This document shows positions 20,694 to 29,825 of a DNA stretch of 64,000 nucleotides, in pieces; position 1 is the stretch's first letter, and each line of letters begins with the position of its first letter. Made by a program: the position numbers and the translations under genes. Source of the DNA: Brevundimonas sp. (GTDB lineage Bacteria; Pseudomonadota; Alphaproteobacteria; Caulobacterales; Caulobacteraceae); assembly GCA_004296955.1 (NCBI GenBank), contig SCVB01000043.1:1-64000 (forward strand). Direction: 5' to 3'. The notes beneath the pieces were generated by a model, which saw only the letters and a program-made list of their open reading frames with translations, was not told where the DNA came from and did no database searches.

Positions 20694-21635
20694 CTACTGG
20701 CCGCCGGTCATCGCGGCGACTTCGCTGGCGAAGTCCGGGCCCTCGACCTTCTCGACGCCTTCGCCGAGGGCGAGGCGGACGAAGCCGGCGAGGTGCAGGC
20801 CGGGGTGGCCCAGTTCCTTGCCCGTGTCGGCGACCAGCTGTTCGATGGTCACGTCGGGGTTCATGACGAACGGCTGCTTGGTCAGCACCACGTCCTTCTG
20901 GAACTTGTTGATCTGGCCTTCCACGATCTTGGAGATCATGGCTTCCGGCTTGCCTTCTTCCTTTGCCTTCTCGGTCAGGACCTGACGCTCCTTCTCGACC
21001 GCGGCCGGGTCCAGATCGTCGGTGTTCAGCGACAGCGGGGCCGTGGCGGCCACGTGCATGGCGATCTTGCGGCCCAGTTCGCGCAGGGCGGTCTTGTCGC
21101 CGCCGCCGTGCAGGGCGACCAGCACGCCGATGCGGCCGAGGCCCGGCGAGACGGCGTTGTGCACATAGGAGGCGACGACGCCCTCGTCGACCGACAGGCG
21201 GGCGGCGCGGCGCAGCTGCATGTTCTCGCCGACGGTGGCGATCAGTTGGGTCACTTCGTCCTGGACCGTCTTGCCGGATTCCAGCTCGGCGCCGTGCAGG
21301 CCCTCGACCGTGGCGTGCTCGAGGCCCAGCTGGGCGAAGGCCTTGGCGGCGTTCTGGAACAGGTCGTTGCGCGCGACGAAATCGGTCTCGGCGTTGAACT
21401 CGATGGCGGCGCCGACTTCACCGGCTCCGACTTCCTTCGAGGCGACGGCGACGAGGCCTTCGGCGGCGACGCGGTCGGCCTTCTTGGCGGCCTTGGACAG
21501 GCCCTTGGCGCGCAGCCAGTCGATCGCGGCGTTGATGTCGCCGTCGGTTTCCTGGAGCGCCTTCTTGCAGTCCATCATGCCGACGCCGGACTTGGCGCGC
21601 AGTTCCATCACGAGGGCGGCGGTGATCTCGGCCAT
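20694..21635 (-). CDS. tsf: translation elongation factor Ts
   Basis: EF-Ts exchanges GDP for GTP on EF-Tu. The 313 residues are of normal length. The N-terminal UBA-like domain contains [16 protein letters not shown], and the core carries the TDFVARND motif that contacts EF-Tu (in [15 protein letters not shown], about 80-94). A strong ribosome-binding site, AAGGAG, precedes the ATG at 21635 by six to seven bases. It lies 93 bp downstream of rpsB, as in most bacteria, with a hairpin between them. Confidence 0.97.
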   Translation of the reverse strand: MAEITAALVMELRAKSGVGMMDCKKALQETDGDINAAIDWLRAKGLSKAAKKADRVAAEGLVAVASKEVGAGEVGAAIEFNAETDFVARNDLFQNAAKAFAQLGLEHATVEGLHGAELESGKTVQDEVTQLIATVGENMQLRRAARLSVDEGVVASYVHNAVSPGLGRIGVLVALHGGGDKTALRELGRKIAMHVAATAPLSLNTDDLDPAAVEKERQVLTEKAKEEGKPEAMISKIVEGQINKFQKDVVLTKQPFVMNPDVTIEQLVADTGKELGHPGLHLAGFVRLALGEGVEKVEGPDFASEVAAMTGGQ

Positions 21636-21667
21636 GGGTAGTCTCCTTGGGTATGCGTATGCGGGAA

Positions 21668-21696
21668 CGGCCGGACCCGGTTGAGGGGCCCGGCCG
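21668..21696 (-). promoter_or_regulatory. rpsB-tsf intercistronic hairpin
   Basis: Arms 21668-21678 and 21686-21696 form an 11-bp stem with a 7-base loop. Only the minus-strand RNA pairs continuously, because position 75/89 is a U-G wobble there but an A-C mismatch on the plus strand. No U-run follows, so it is not a classical terminator; an attenuator or RNA-stability element is more likely. Confidence 0.6.
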
Positions 21697-21728
21697 TATA
21701 TCGGTTTCGCCGTCGGGAAGCGGGTCGT

Positions 21729-22658
21729 TTAGACCGCGGCTTCCTCGGTTTCGACGGCGTCGTTGGCTTCCGAGGTTGCGGCCTGGGCGGCTTCGTCGGC
21801 CACGGCCGGTTCAGCGGCCGGTTCGGCGGCGGCGATCATCTCCTCGGCGACGGCTTCCGTGCCGGCCGGGGCGGCGTCTTCAACCTTGGCCGCCTTCGGG
21901 GCCTTGGCTTCGCGCAGCATCGGCTCGTCCGGGTTCACCGCGGCGCCCAGGTCCACGCCCGCGGCCGACTGGCCGGCGGCCAGGCCGTCGAGGACGGCGT
22001 CGGCGACCAGGTCGCAATAGGTCTGGATGGCGCGGGCGGCGTCGTCATTGCCCGGGATCGGATAGGTGATGCCGTCCGGGTCCGAGTTGGTGTCGAGGAT
22101 GGCGATGATCGGGATGTTCAGCTTGCGGGCCTCGAGGATCGCGATCGCTTCTTTGTTGGTGTCGATCACGAAGATGATGTCCGGGATCGAACCCATGTCC
22201 TTGATGCCGCCCAGCGACAGCTCGAGCTTGTCGCGCTCGCGCTGCAGGTTCAGCAGTTCCTTCTTGACCCGGCCTTCGCCGCCCGACTCCAGCAGGGCGT
22301 CCAGCTCGCGCAGGCGGGCGATCGAGCCCGACACGGTGCGCCAGTTGGTCAGGGTGCCGCCGAGCCAGCGGTTGTTCATATAGTACTGGGCGCAGCGCTT
22401 GGCGGCCTCGGCCACCGGATCGGCGGCCTGGCGCTTGGTGCCGACGAACAGGACGCGACCGCCCTTGGCGGCGACGTCGCGCACGGCGACCAGCGCCTGG
22501 TGCAGCAGCGGGATCGACTGCGACAGGTCGATGATGTGGATGTTCGAGCGCGAGCCGAAGATGTAGCGCTCCATCTTCGGGTTCCACCGGTGCGTCTGGT
22601 GGCCAAAGTGGGCGCCGGCTTCGAGCAGCGAACGCATGGAGAATTCAGGCAGAGCCAT
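21729..22658 (-). CDS. rpsB: 30S ribosomal protein S2
   Basis: S2 is a structural protein of the small subunit needed for S1 binding. The N-terminal 230 residues show the family signatures [20 protein letters not shown] (8-27) and the later [11 protein letters not shown]. The protein has 309 residues, about 60 more than E. coli S2. The extra part is a C-terminal tail made almost only of Ala, Glu and Val after about residue 240. Such acidic tails occur in several alphaproteobacterial S2 proteins. It heads the rpsB-tsf operon. Confidence 0.97.
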   Translation of the reverse strand: MALPEFSMRSLLEAGAHFGHQTHRWNPKMERYIFGSRSNIHIIDLSQSIPLLHQALVAVRDVAAKGGRVLFVGTKRQAADPVAEAAKRCAQYYMNNRWLGGTLTNWRTVSGSIARLRELDALLESGGEGRVKKELLNLQRERDKLELSLGGIKDMGSIPDIIFVIDTNKEAIAILEARKLNIPIIAILDTNSDPDGITYPIPGNDDAARAIQTYCDLVADAVLDGLAAGQSAAGVDLGAAVNPDEPMLREAKAPKAAKVEDAAPAGTEAVAEEMIAAAEPAAEPAVADEAAQAATSEANDAVETEEAAV

Positions 22659-22875
22659 GAGGGTAGTCCTTTATCCGATTGATCCGCCGCAGACGGGTAA
22701 AGGCCGGAAAGGCCCTCGGAACGGAGCGGACGGGATTTCTCCCCGTCAGCGCCACGCCTGCGTGTGAAGTGGGCGGGCTTCTAGGCGGGTTGGACGCAAA
22801 AGGCAAGCGGCGCCTGCTCCCGGCTCGCCTCAGAGGCGTAACAGCGGTATAAGTCGTATCCGGGAGGATCATAGC

Positions 22876-23586
22876 ATGACCATCCGTACCGGAGCCCTTG
22901 CGGCCGGCGTCGTCCTGGCCGCCGCTCTCGCCGGCGTCGCCACCTCGCAACCGCCGCCGCCTTCCCCCGTCGCCGCCGCCCAGGTCGATCTGGCGCCGTC
23001 GCGCGCCGACCGCGCCGCCCTGGCACGGGCGCAGCAGGACCCCATGGCGGCCCGCCTCCGCGGCGGGCTCGGCCAGAGTCCCGCCGGGACCCGCTTCCTC
23101 GCCCTCGCCGACGCCTCGTCCGTGCCGGTCCTGGGTCCGGCGGATCCGGCCCTGCTCGCGACCGCGCGCCTCTACACCGGCGACCGCCACTATATGATGA
23201 CCGTACAGCAGGGCTCCCGGCTCATCGAGATCTACGGGGCCGTCAAGGCCTTCCGGTCGCCCATACCATCCGACGGTCAGACGGCCCCGACGCCCGGAGC
23301 CGCGAGCCCGAACGTCCCGACGACGGCGATCCGCTCAGGGCCGCGCGTCCTGGCGGCGCGAATTCCCGCCGGGGCCGCACGCGCCGCCGCCCGGGCCCGG
23401 GCCCGGGGCCTCGCCGACATCCGCGCCGAACGCACCGAATACGGTTCCGATGTCGCCTTCCGCCGCTTTGGCGCGGCCTACAGCGTCAGCTTCATCTGCG
23501 ATGGCCCCGGCGCGACCGGCTGCACCGAGTCCGACGCAATCGCCTTCGCCTCGACCCTGCAACTGATCGGCGGAGCGCGGTCGTGA
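22876..23586 (+). CDS. secreted protein of unknown function
   Basis: The 236-residue product starts with a signal peptide (about 1-24, ending GVATSQ) followed by a Pro-rich stretch. The rest has no motif I recognise. It contains a DRHYMMTVQQGSRLIEIYG segment, an Ala/Arg-rich helix near 160-175, and two Cys near the C-terminus (in SFICDGPGATGCTESD) that could form a disulfide. Its stop overlaps the start of the M23 lipoprotein gene by GTGA, so the pair is coupled and probably acts together in the periplasm. Confidence 0.75.
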   Translation: MTIRTGALAAGVVLAAALAGVATSQPPPPSPVAAAQVDLAPSRADRAALARAQQDPMAARLRGGLGQSPAGTRFLALADASSVPVLGPADPALLATARLYTGDRHYMMTVQQGSRLIEIYGAVKAFRSPIPSDGQTAPTPGAASPNVPTTAIRSGPRVLAARIPAGAARAAARARARGLADIRAERTEYGSDVAFRRFGAAYSVSFICDGPGATGCTESDAIAFASTLQLIGGARS

Positions 23587-24452
23587 GACGCGCCCTCGCC
23601 CTCTCGTCGCTGTTGCTGCTCACCGCCTGTTCGCCCTCGGGATGCAGCCAGGACGCCGCCGCCGACGGCGGCGCGGCCCGGGAGCCGGCGCCGGCCGTCG
23701 GCGAGCCCGCGCCTCCCCCGGACGCGCCGCCGACGGAGCCTCCCGGCGAGCCGGAGCCGCCGCCGCCGCCGCCGACCGAGCCCGAGGCGCCGCCCGAACC
23801 CGCGCCGGTGAGTTGGCCCCATGATCCCGGCGGCGCCCTGCCGCCCGGCTCCGGCAGCGGCGCCGTCGACGCCACCCTCTGGGCCGCCGGCATGCGCTTC
23901 CCGATGGAGTCCGGGCCCGCCTACGCCAACTCCCAGGTCTATGGCTACGGCGGCTTTGCGGCGCCGGGCCCCGGCGGCCAGTGCGATCCGCGCAACTACG
24001 CCTATCCGTGGCGCGACAATTTCTGCGAGACCCGCTCCTGGACCAACGGCATGTGCCCGGCCGGACGCGGCCATCAGGGCCAGGACATCCGCCCTGCCAC
24101 CTGCGAGAAGAAGGTCCACTGGGTCGTCGCCGCCGAGAGCGGACGGATCACCTCGATCGGCAGCTATACGGTCACCTTGCTCGGCGACTCCGGCCGCATC
24201 TATCGCTATCTGCACATGGACATGGCCGGGGTGAACGCCCTCTTCCCGACCCCGGCCTCGCGCACGGTCGAGCGCGGCCAGCATATCGGCAGGGTCTCCG
24301 CCGACTTCGGCGGCAACGCCACCACCATCCACCTGCATTTCGAGATCAAGGCGCCGGTGGCCGTCGGGGACGCGCCCGCCGCGGTCGCCTTCGTGCCCAC
24401 CTACTCCAGCCTGGTCGACAGCTACGGCCGCCTGCTCAACGGCGCGCCCTGA
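23583..24452 (+). CDS. M23 family metallopeptidase lipoprotein
   Basis: This is a lipoprotein endopeptidase of the LytM/M23 type. A GTG start gives a signal peptide with lipobox LLTAC (acylated Cys16), a Pro/Glu-rich linker (about 42-76) that would span periplasm, and a catalytic domain. The zinc motifs HxxxD (H164-D168 in GHQGQD) and HxH (H250-L-H252 in IHLHFE) are both intact, with His211 as the extra catalytic His. It could therefore be active, cutting peptidoglycan cross-links, or be an activator. Unusual Cys residues in the domain (134, 148, 158, 174) suggest disulfides. It ends 4 bp from convergent hrpB. Confidence 0.86.
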   Translation: MRRALALSSLLLLTACSPSGCSQDAAADGGAAREPAPAVGEPAPPPDAPPTEPPGEPEPPPPPPTEPEAPPEPAPVSWPHDPGGALPPGSGSGAVDATLWAAGMRFPMESGPAYANSQVYGYGGFAAPGPGGQCDPRNYAYPWRDNFCETRSWTNGMCPAGRGHQGQDIRPATCEKKVHWVVAAESGRITSIGSYTVTLLGDSGRIYRYLHMDMAGVNALFPTPASRTVERGQHIGRVSADFGGNATTIHLHFEIKAPVAVGDAPAAVAFVPTYSSLVDSYGRLLNGAP

Positions 24453-24456
24453 AGGT

Positions 24457-26880
24457 TCAGGTTCCGCGTGGCTTGGCCCGGCTCGTCGCCTCGGCCTTCG
24501 TCGGGTCTTCGGGCCACGGATGCCGGGGATAGCGGCCGCGCATCTCGCTGCGCACGGCGGCCCAGCTGCCGGCCCAGAAGCCCGGCAGGTCCTTCGTCAC
24601 CTGCACCGGCCGCCGCGCCGGCGACAGCAGGGCCAGGGTCAGGGCAACCCGGCCGCCGCCGACCGTGGGATGAACCGTGACGCCGAACAGCTCCTGCACC
24701 CGGATGTCCACGCGCGGTCCGCCGTCGGCTGCGTAGTCGATCGCGGCCGAGCCCAGCGGCGTCGTCAGCCGCGCCGGAGCCCGGTCGTCGAGGGCGCGCT
24801 GGCGATCCCAGGGGACCAGGGCCTTCAGCCCCGCTTCGAGCGCGCCATCCTCAATCCGCTCAAGGCCGGGCGCCCCGTCCAGCAGCGGCCACAGCCAGGT
24901 TTCACGCGCCTCCATCAGGCCGGCGTCCGACACGTCCGGCCAGCCGGGCTCCAGTCCGGACAGGAAGGCCAGCCGCGCCCGCAGGCCCGCCGACCGCTCG
25001 CCCCAGCGCAGCCCGGTCAGGCCGCTCCGCCCGACCTCGGCCCGCAGCGCGGCCGTGATCGCCGCCCGGTCCGGGGTCCCGACGATCCTCTCATCCACCG
25101 TAATCGCCCCGATGCGGCGGATGCGGCGCAGGGTCATCCGGCCCGACGGCTCGCGCGCCAGCCGCTCCTCGACTTCAATCCGGTGCTCCAGCGCCACCGG
25201 ATCGACCGGAACCGCCAGGCGGATGCGATCGCGAGCGTCGCCGCCGCCCAGCTCGGCCACCGCCAGCCAGGGCTCGCGCGCCAGGGCGTCGATCGGATCG
25301 AGGAAGGCGCCGCGGCCCGAGGCCAGCAGGACCTCGCCCGGCTTGCCCCGCGCCTTCGCCACCCGTTCCGGGAAGGCCTCGGCCAGCAGGACGCCGGGGT
25401 CCGCCGCGCCGCCCTGCCCGCCCCCCGCCGCCCGCGCCCAGCGCGCGGCCAGCTTGAGAGCGTCCCGCGCGCGCTGCGACCGATCCCGCTCCAGCCCGCG
25501 CAGCCGGTCCCGCAGGTCAACCTCCGTTCCGCCGAGTCCCGGCTCGCTGAGCACCGCGGCGATTCGCGCGCCCTGCTCCGCGTCCCCGGCGTCGCTCGCC
25601 ACGGCGATCATATGCGCCAGGCGTGGCGGCAGCGGGATCCGCGTCAGCCGCCGCCCATGCGCGGTCAGCCCCCCGGCGTCGTCGAGCGCTTCCAGCCGCT
25701 GCAGCACCTTGCGCGCCTCTGCGAAGGCGCCCGCCGGCGGCTGATCCAGCAAGGCGAGGGTCTCGGTCGACCGGGTGCCCCATCGCGCCAGATCGAGGGC
25801 GAAGCCGGTCAGATCGGCCTCCAGGATCTCGGGCCGCTGGTGCGGAACCAGGCCGCGCGTCGCGGCCTCGTCCCACAGCCGGTAGCAGACGCCCGGCTCG
25901 ACCCGCCCCGCCCGGCCGCGCCGCTGCTCCGCGGAGGACCGGCTGACCCTCACCGTCGCCAGCCGGGTCAGGCCGCTGGACGGTTCGAACCGGGGCACAC
26001 GCGACAGGCCGCTGTCGATCACCACCCGCACCCCCTCGATGGTCAGGCTGGTCTCGGCCACCGAGGTGGCCAGCACCACCTTGCGCCGCCCCGCCGCCGC
26101 CGGCTGGATGGCGCGGTCCTGGGTCTCGCGATCCAGGGCGCCGTAGAGGGGGACCACGTCGACCGCCGGATCGCGCAGCCGCTCCGCCAGCCGTTGAGCG
26201 GTGCGATGGATCTCCCCCTGACCCGGCAGGAAGACCAGCACCGAACCGCACTCTTCGCCCAGGGCCTGGACGACCGCCCGCGCCGTCGCATCCTCGATCC
26301 GCTCGGTCGGGCTGCGGTCCAGATAGCGCGTCTCGACCGGGAACATCCGCCCCTCGGCCTCGATCACCGGCGCGCCGTCCAGCAGTTTCGACACGCCCGC
26401 AATGTCGAGCGTCGCCGACATGACCAGCAGGCGCAGGTCGTCGCGCAACAGGCCCTGGCTCTCCCGCGCCAGCGCCAGACCCAGATCGGCGTCCAGCGAC
26501 CGTTCGTGGAATTCGTCGAACAGCACCGCCCCGACGCCTTCCAGACCCGGATCGTCCAGAATCATCCGCGTGAAGACGCCCTCGGTGATCACCTCGATGC
26601 GGGTTTTCGGCCCGATACGGCTCTGCAGACGCGTGCGATAGCCGACCGTCTCCCCGGTCGCCTCGCCGAGGGTCGCCGCCATCCGCTCGGCCGCCGCCCG
26701 CGCGGCCAGCCGGCGCGGCTCGAGCACCAGCAGCTTCCCGCACGCCAGCCAGGGCTGGTCCAGCAGGGCCAGGGGCACGACCGTGGTCTTGCCGGCCCCC
26801 GGCGGGGCCGCGAGCACGGCGACATTGCCCGCAACCAGGGCGGCTTTCAGCGGCTCGAGAACGGCGTGGATCGGCAACAT
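24457..26880 (-). CDS. hrpB: ATP-dependent helicase HrpB
   Basis: This is a DEAH-family RNA helicase-like protein of the HrpB group. The 807 residues give the normal length. Motif I APPGAGKTT (25-33), motif II DEFH (122-125, the family's usual variant of DEAH), motif III MSATLD (154-159), and the later QRRGRAGR of motif VI are visible, followed by the winged-helix and HrpB C-terminal domains (WAAVRSEMRGRYPRHPWPED near the end). The cellular role is poorly known. It is not in an obvious operon; the upstream gap of 157 bp separates it from a divergent permease gene. Confidence 0.96.
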   Translation of the reverse strand: MLPIHAVLEPLKAALVAGNVAVLAAPPGAGKTTVVPLALLDQPWLACGKLLVLEPRRLAARAAAERMAATLGEATGETVGYRTRLQSRIGPKTRIEVITEGVFTRMILDDPGLEGVGAVLFDEFHERSLDADLGLALARESQGLLRDDLRLLVMSATLDIAGVSKLLDGAPVIEAEGRMFPVETRYLDRSPTERIEDATARAVVQALGEECGSVLVFLPGQGEIHRTAQRLAERLRDPAVDVVPLYGALDRETQDRAIQPAAAGRRKVVLATSVAETSLTIEGVRVVIDSGLSRVPRFEPSSGLTRLATVRVSRSSAEQRRGRAGRVEPGVCYRLWDEAATRGLVPHQRPEILEADLTGFALDLARWGTRSTETLALLDQPPAGAFAEARKVLQRLEALDDAGGLTAHGRRLTRIPLPPRLAHMIAVASDAGDAEQGARIAAVLSEPGLGGTEVDLRDRLRGLERDRSQRARDALKLAARWARAAGGGQGGAADPGVLLAEAFPERVAKARGKPGEVLLASGRGAFLDPIDALAREPWLAVAELGGGDARDRIRLAVPVDPVALEHRIEVEERLAREPSGRMTLRRIRRIGAITVDERIVGTPDRAAITAALRAEVGRSGLTGLRWGERSAGLRARLAFLSGLEPGWPDVSDAGLMEARETWLWPLLDGAPGLERIEDGALEAGLKALVPWDRQRALDDRAPARLTTPLGSAAIDYAADGGPRVDIRVQELFGVTVHPTVGGGRVALTLALLSPARRPVQVTKDLPGFWAGSWAAVRSEMRGRYPRHPWPEDPTKAEATSRAKPRGT

Positions 26881-27037
26881 CGCCCAAGGCTCTAGACGGT
26901 GCGGGCCCCTTCACGAAAGCGTCGTCGGGCGTTCACCCCTCGGAAACCGCGTTGCCAGCGCGCCCATGCGCCGCTAGCGTCCGCGCCATTGAAGGCGGTC
27001 CGGGGAGGACTCGCCGTGTATCAGGGGGCGAGACTCG

Positions 27038-28702
27038 ATGTCCGCAGAAGGCCTTAGGCCCAGGGGGAACCGCCTGTTCCTCAAGAAATCCGTATCCCAG
27101 ATCCAGAAGGAGGCCGCCAAGAGCGAGCTGAAGCGGTCTCTGGGTCCCATCAACCTGATGAGCCTGGGCATCGGCGCCATCATCGGCGCCGGTATCTTCG
27201 TTCTGACCGGCCAGGTCGCCGCCGCCCACGCCGGCCCGGCCATCATGCTGTCCTTCGTGGTCGCCGGCATCGCCTGCGGCCTCGCCGGCCTGTGCTACGC
27301 CGAACTGGCCTCGACCATGCCGGTCTCCGGCTCGGCCTACACCTATGCCTATGGCACCCTGGGCGAGATCTTCGCCTGGATCATGGGCTGGCTGCTGGTG
27401 CTCGAATACGGCGTCGCCGCCTCGACCGTCGCGGTCGGCTGGTCCGGCTATGTGGTCTCGATCCTGAATGACTTCGGCCTCGCCGACAGTCTGTTCCCGA
27501 CCATCCAGTACGCCGGCGGCGAAGGACCCTCCTGGGCGACCCCGCTGATCCAGGCCGTGACCTCGGACGGCGGCATCGCCAGCTTCCCGCTGACGGGCAC
27601 CTTCAACCTGGTCGCCGCCATCGGCATTGCTGCGGTCTGCAGCCTGCTGGTTCTCGGCGTCAGCGAGTCGGCCTCGATCAACAACGTCATCGTGATGATC
27701 AAGATCATCGTGCTGCTGACCTTCATCGCGGTGGGGATCCAGTACATCAACCCCGCCAACTGGCAGCCCTTCATCCCCGAGAACACGACCGGGAAGTTCG
27801 GCGAATACGGGGCCACCGGCATCCTGCGCGGCGCCTCGATCATCTTCTTCGCCTACGTCGGCTTCGAGGCGGTCTCGACCGCTGCGGCCGAGGCCAAGAA
27901 CCCCTCCAAGGACGTTCCGGTCGGCATCCTCGGCGCCCTGATCGTCTGCACCCTGATCTATATGGCCGTCGCCGCCGTCATGACCGGCGTGGTCCCCTAC
28001 CTCGAGCTGGCCAGCCCGGCGCCGGTGGCCGTCGCCATCGACCGCATGGGTCTGGAATGGGCCAACATCGCCGTGGCCTCGGCCGAAGGCGGTCAGCTGA
28101 ACCTGATCAGCTTCCTGATCAAGATCGGCGCCATCACCGGCCTGTCCTCGGTCATGCTGGTGCTGTGCTACGGCCAGACCCGGATCTTCTACACCATGGC
28201 CCGTGACGGCCTGCTGCCGCGGGTCTTCGCGATCATCCATCCGAAGTTCCGCACGCCGTGGATCGGCACCATCCTGCTGGGCGTCGTCATCGCCATCGCG
28301 GCGTCCTTCCTGCCCATCTCGATCCTCGGCGACCTGGTGTCGCTGGGCACCGCCGTGGCCTTCTCCATCGTCTGCCTGAGCGTGATCTTCCTGCGCATCA
28401 AGCACCCGGAGATGGAGCGTCCGTTCCGGGTTCCCGGCGGCATCTTCACCGCCGTGCTGGGCATCCTGTCCTGCCTGGCGCTGGCCGGCTTCAACTTCTG
28501 GCCGATGATCCAGCACGCCATGGACGGCAATCCGCTGCCGCTCATGATCCTCGGCGGCTACGCCGCAGTCGGGGCCGTGGTCTACATCATCTACGGCTTC
28601 TGGAACTCCAAGCTCGCCAAGGGCATCGACATCACCGAGGACCTGACCATGTCCAGCCCGGCCGCGGCCCTGGGCGGCGACGTCGACAACAAGCACGACT
28701 GA
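27038..28702 (+). CDS. APC superfamily amino acid permease
   Basis: This inner-membrane amino acid permease has 554 residues and twelve predicted spans. The first span holds the conserved GIGAIIGAGIFVLTG, the unwound substrate site of APC transporters, followed by the Gly-rich second span and SGSAYTYAY. The C-terminal cytoplasmic tail is charged. It most resembles the cationic amino acid/YfnA group, but the substrate cannot be read from sequence. A terminator hairpin follows its stop by about 25 bases, so it is a single-gene unit. Confidence 0.92.
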   Translation: MSAEGLRPRGNRLFLKKSVSQIQKEAAKSELKRSLGPINLMSLGIGAIIGAGIFVLTGQVAAAHAGPAIMLSFVVAGIACGLAGLCYAELASTMPVSGSAYTYAYGTLGEIFAWIMGWLLVLEYGVAASTVAVGWSGYVVSILNDFGLADSLFPTIQYAGGEGPSWATPLIQAVTSDGGIASFPLTGTFNLVAAIGIAAVCSLLVLGVSESASINNVIVMIKIIVLLTFIAVGIQYINPANWQPFIPENTTGKFGEYGATGILRGASIIFFAYVGFEAVSTAAAEAKNPSKDVPVGILGALIVCTLIYMAVAAVMTGVVPYLELASPAPVAVAIDRMGLEWANIAVASAEGGQLNLISFLIKIGAITGLSSVMLVLCYGQTRIFYTMARDGLLPRVFAIIHPKFRTPWIGTILLGVVIAIAASFLPISILGDLVSLGTAVAFSIVCLSVIFLRIKHPEMERPFRVPGGIFTAVLGILSCLALAGFNFWPMIQHAMDGNPLPLMILGGYAAVGAVVYIIYGFWNSKLAKGIDITEDLTMSSPAAALGGDVDNKHD

Positions 28703-28725
28703 TCTCCGGATCGCTCGCGACGACC

Positions 28726-28756
28726 AAGGCCCCGGGGTTCGCCCCGGGGCCTTTTT
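28726..28756 (+). terminator. Rho-independent terminator after the permease gene
   Basis: AAGGCCCCGGGG (28726-28737) pairs with CCCCGGGGCCTT (28742-28753) around a TTCG tetraloop, giving a 12-bp stem followed by TTT. The UUCG-type loop adds stability. Confidence 0.92.
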
Positions 28757-28801
28757 CGTTGCCGCCGCTCCCTGCCTCCCCTAGAGGCTGCAGCGGACCT
28801 G

Positions 28802-28886
28802 GCGGATGTGGCGGAACTGGTAGACGCACTGGATTTAGGTTCCAGCGCCGCAAGGCGTGGAGGTTCGAGTCCTCTCATCCGCACCA
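28802..28886 (+). tRNA. tRNA-Leu (anticodon TAG)
   Basis: The 85-base gene folds as a class II tRNA. The acceptor stem GCGGATG pairs with CATCCGC (28876-28882), the anticodon arm CTGGA/TCCAG encloses TTTAGGT with anticodon TAG (reads CUN Leu codons), there is a variable arm, and the T arm contains GGTTCGAGTCC. The CCA end is encoded (28884-28886). A 14-bp inverted repeat begins at its last base. Confidence 0.96.
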
Positions 28887-28949
28887 TCCTGCTTCGCCCT
28901 TCGGGCTTCGCAGGACCGGTCCGCTAAAGGTAGCCGGGCGAAGCAGGAT
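28886..28949. repeat. palindromic intergenic element next to tRNA-Leu
   Basis: ATCCTGCTTCGCCC at 28886-28899 is repeated exactly inverted as GGGCGAAGCAGGAT at 28936-28949. Further short inverted pieces follow (GCCCTGG, GGCTACC). The element has no coding sense and looks like a REP-type structured repeat; its first base is the terminal A of the tRNA. Confidence 0.65.
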
Positions 28950-29011
28950 GCCCTGCGAAGCCCTGGCATAGCAGGGCTACCGGCGAGGGTTCGCAGGCCG
29001 GCCCGGCGCTG

Positions 29012-29707
29012 CTAGCCCTCGAGAGCCATCGCAACGGCGGCTTCGGCGTGGAGCGCGGTCGTGTCAAAGACGGGGACCGGGCTGTCCTCCGGCTTCACCA
29101 GCAACATGATCTCGGTGCACCCCAGGATCACCGCTTCAGCGCCCTCGGCCACAAGACGGGCGATCACCTGACGGTAGGCCTCGCGCGATTCCGCCTTCAC
29201 CTTCCCTGCGACCAGCTCGTCATAGATCACCCGGTGCACTGTCGAACGATCGCGGTCGTCGGGAACGATCACCTCAAGCCCGTGCACGTCCCTCAGCCGG
29301 CCCTTGTAGAAGTCGTGCTCCATCGTGAAGGCGGTGCCCAGCAGGCCGACCTTTCCGAACCCGGCGGCCTTGATCTGGACGGCGGTGGGGTCGGCGATGT
29401 GGAGCAGCGGGATCGATACCGCCGCCTGCACATCAGCAGCCATGCGATGCATGGTGTTCGTGCAGATCAGCAGCACGTCCGCTCCGGCGTCCTCCAGACG
29501 ACGCCCGGCGTCGGTCATGCGGGCGGTCAGGCCGGCCCAGTCACCGTCGTGCTGCAGGCGTTCGATCTCCGAGAAGTCGAAGGACCAGAGCAGACATCGG
29601 GCGGATGAGGTCGGTCCCAGTCGGTCACGGACCCCCTGATTCAGGATGCGATAGTACTCGGCCGAGCTTTCCCAGCTCATGCCGCCAATGAGACCGATCA
29701 TCTTCAT
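29012..29707 (-). CDS. aspartate/glutamate racemase family protein
   Basis: This is a cofactor-independent amino acid racemase of the YgeA type. The 231-residue product from the ATG at 29707 starts MKMIGLIGGMSWESS, the typical N-terminus. Both catalytic Cys regions are present, LICTNTMHRM and ILGCTEIMLLV, so a two-base mechanism is likely. The substrate may be Asp, Glu or another amino acid. The upstream extension of the open frame overlaps the divergent radical SAM promoter and is not coding. Confidence 0.9.
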   Translation of the reverse strand: MKMIGLIGGMSWESSAEYYRILNQGVRDRLGPTSSARCLLWSFDFSEIERLQHDGDWAGLTARMTDAGRRLEDAGADVLLICTNTMHRMAADVQAAVSIPLLHIADPTAVQIKAAGFGKVGLLGTAFTMEHDFYKGRLRDVHGLEVIVPDDRDRSTVHRVIYDELVAGKVKAESREAYRQVIARLVAEGAEAVILGCTEIMLLVKPEDSPVPVFDTTALHAEAAVAMALEG

Positions 29708-29787
29708 CCGGCGACGATAGGAGCCCGACCGGCCGACGCAAGCGGGCCTGCGGGCGCTTTCAAGCCAATTCCGTTCCGAGCGATAAT

Positions 29788-29802
29788 GTTCTTGCTTTGT
29801 TC
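29788..29802. promoter_or_regulatory. LexA (SOS) box before the radical SAM gene
   Basis: GTTC-TTGCTTT-GTTC is a perfect GTTC-N7-GTTC box that ends 23 bases before the ATG of the PA0069-type radical SAM gene. It also lies about 80 bases upstream of the divergent racemase start, but is much closer to the radical SAM gene. Confidence 0.78.
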
Positions 29803-29825
29803 CGTCCGATCGGTAACCTCCCTGT

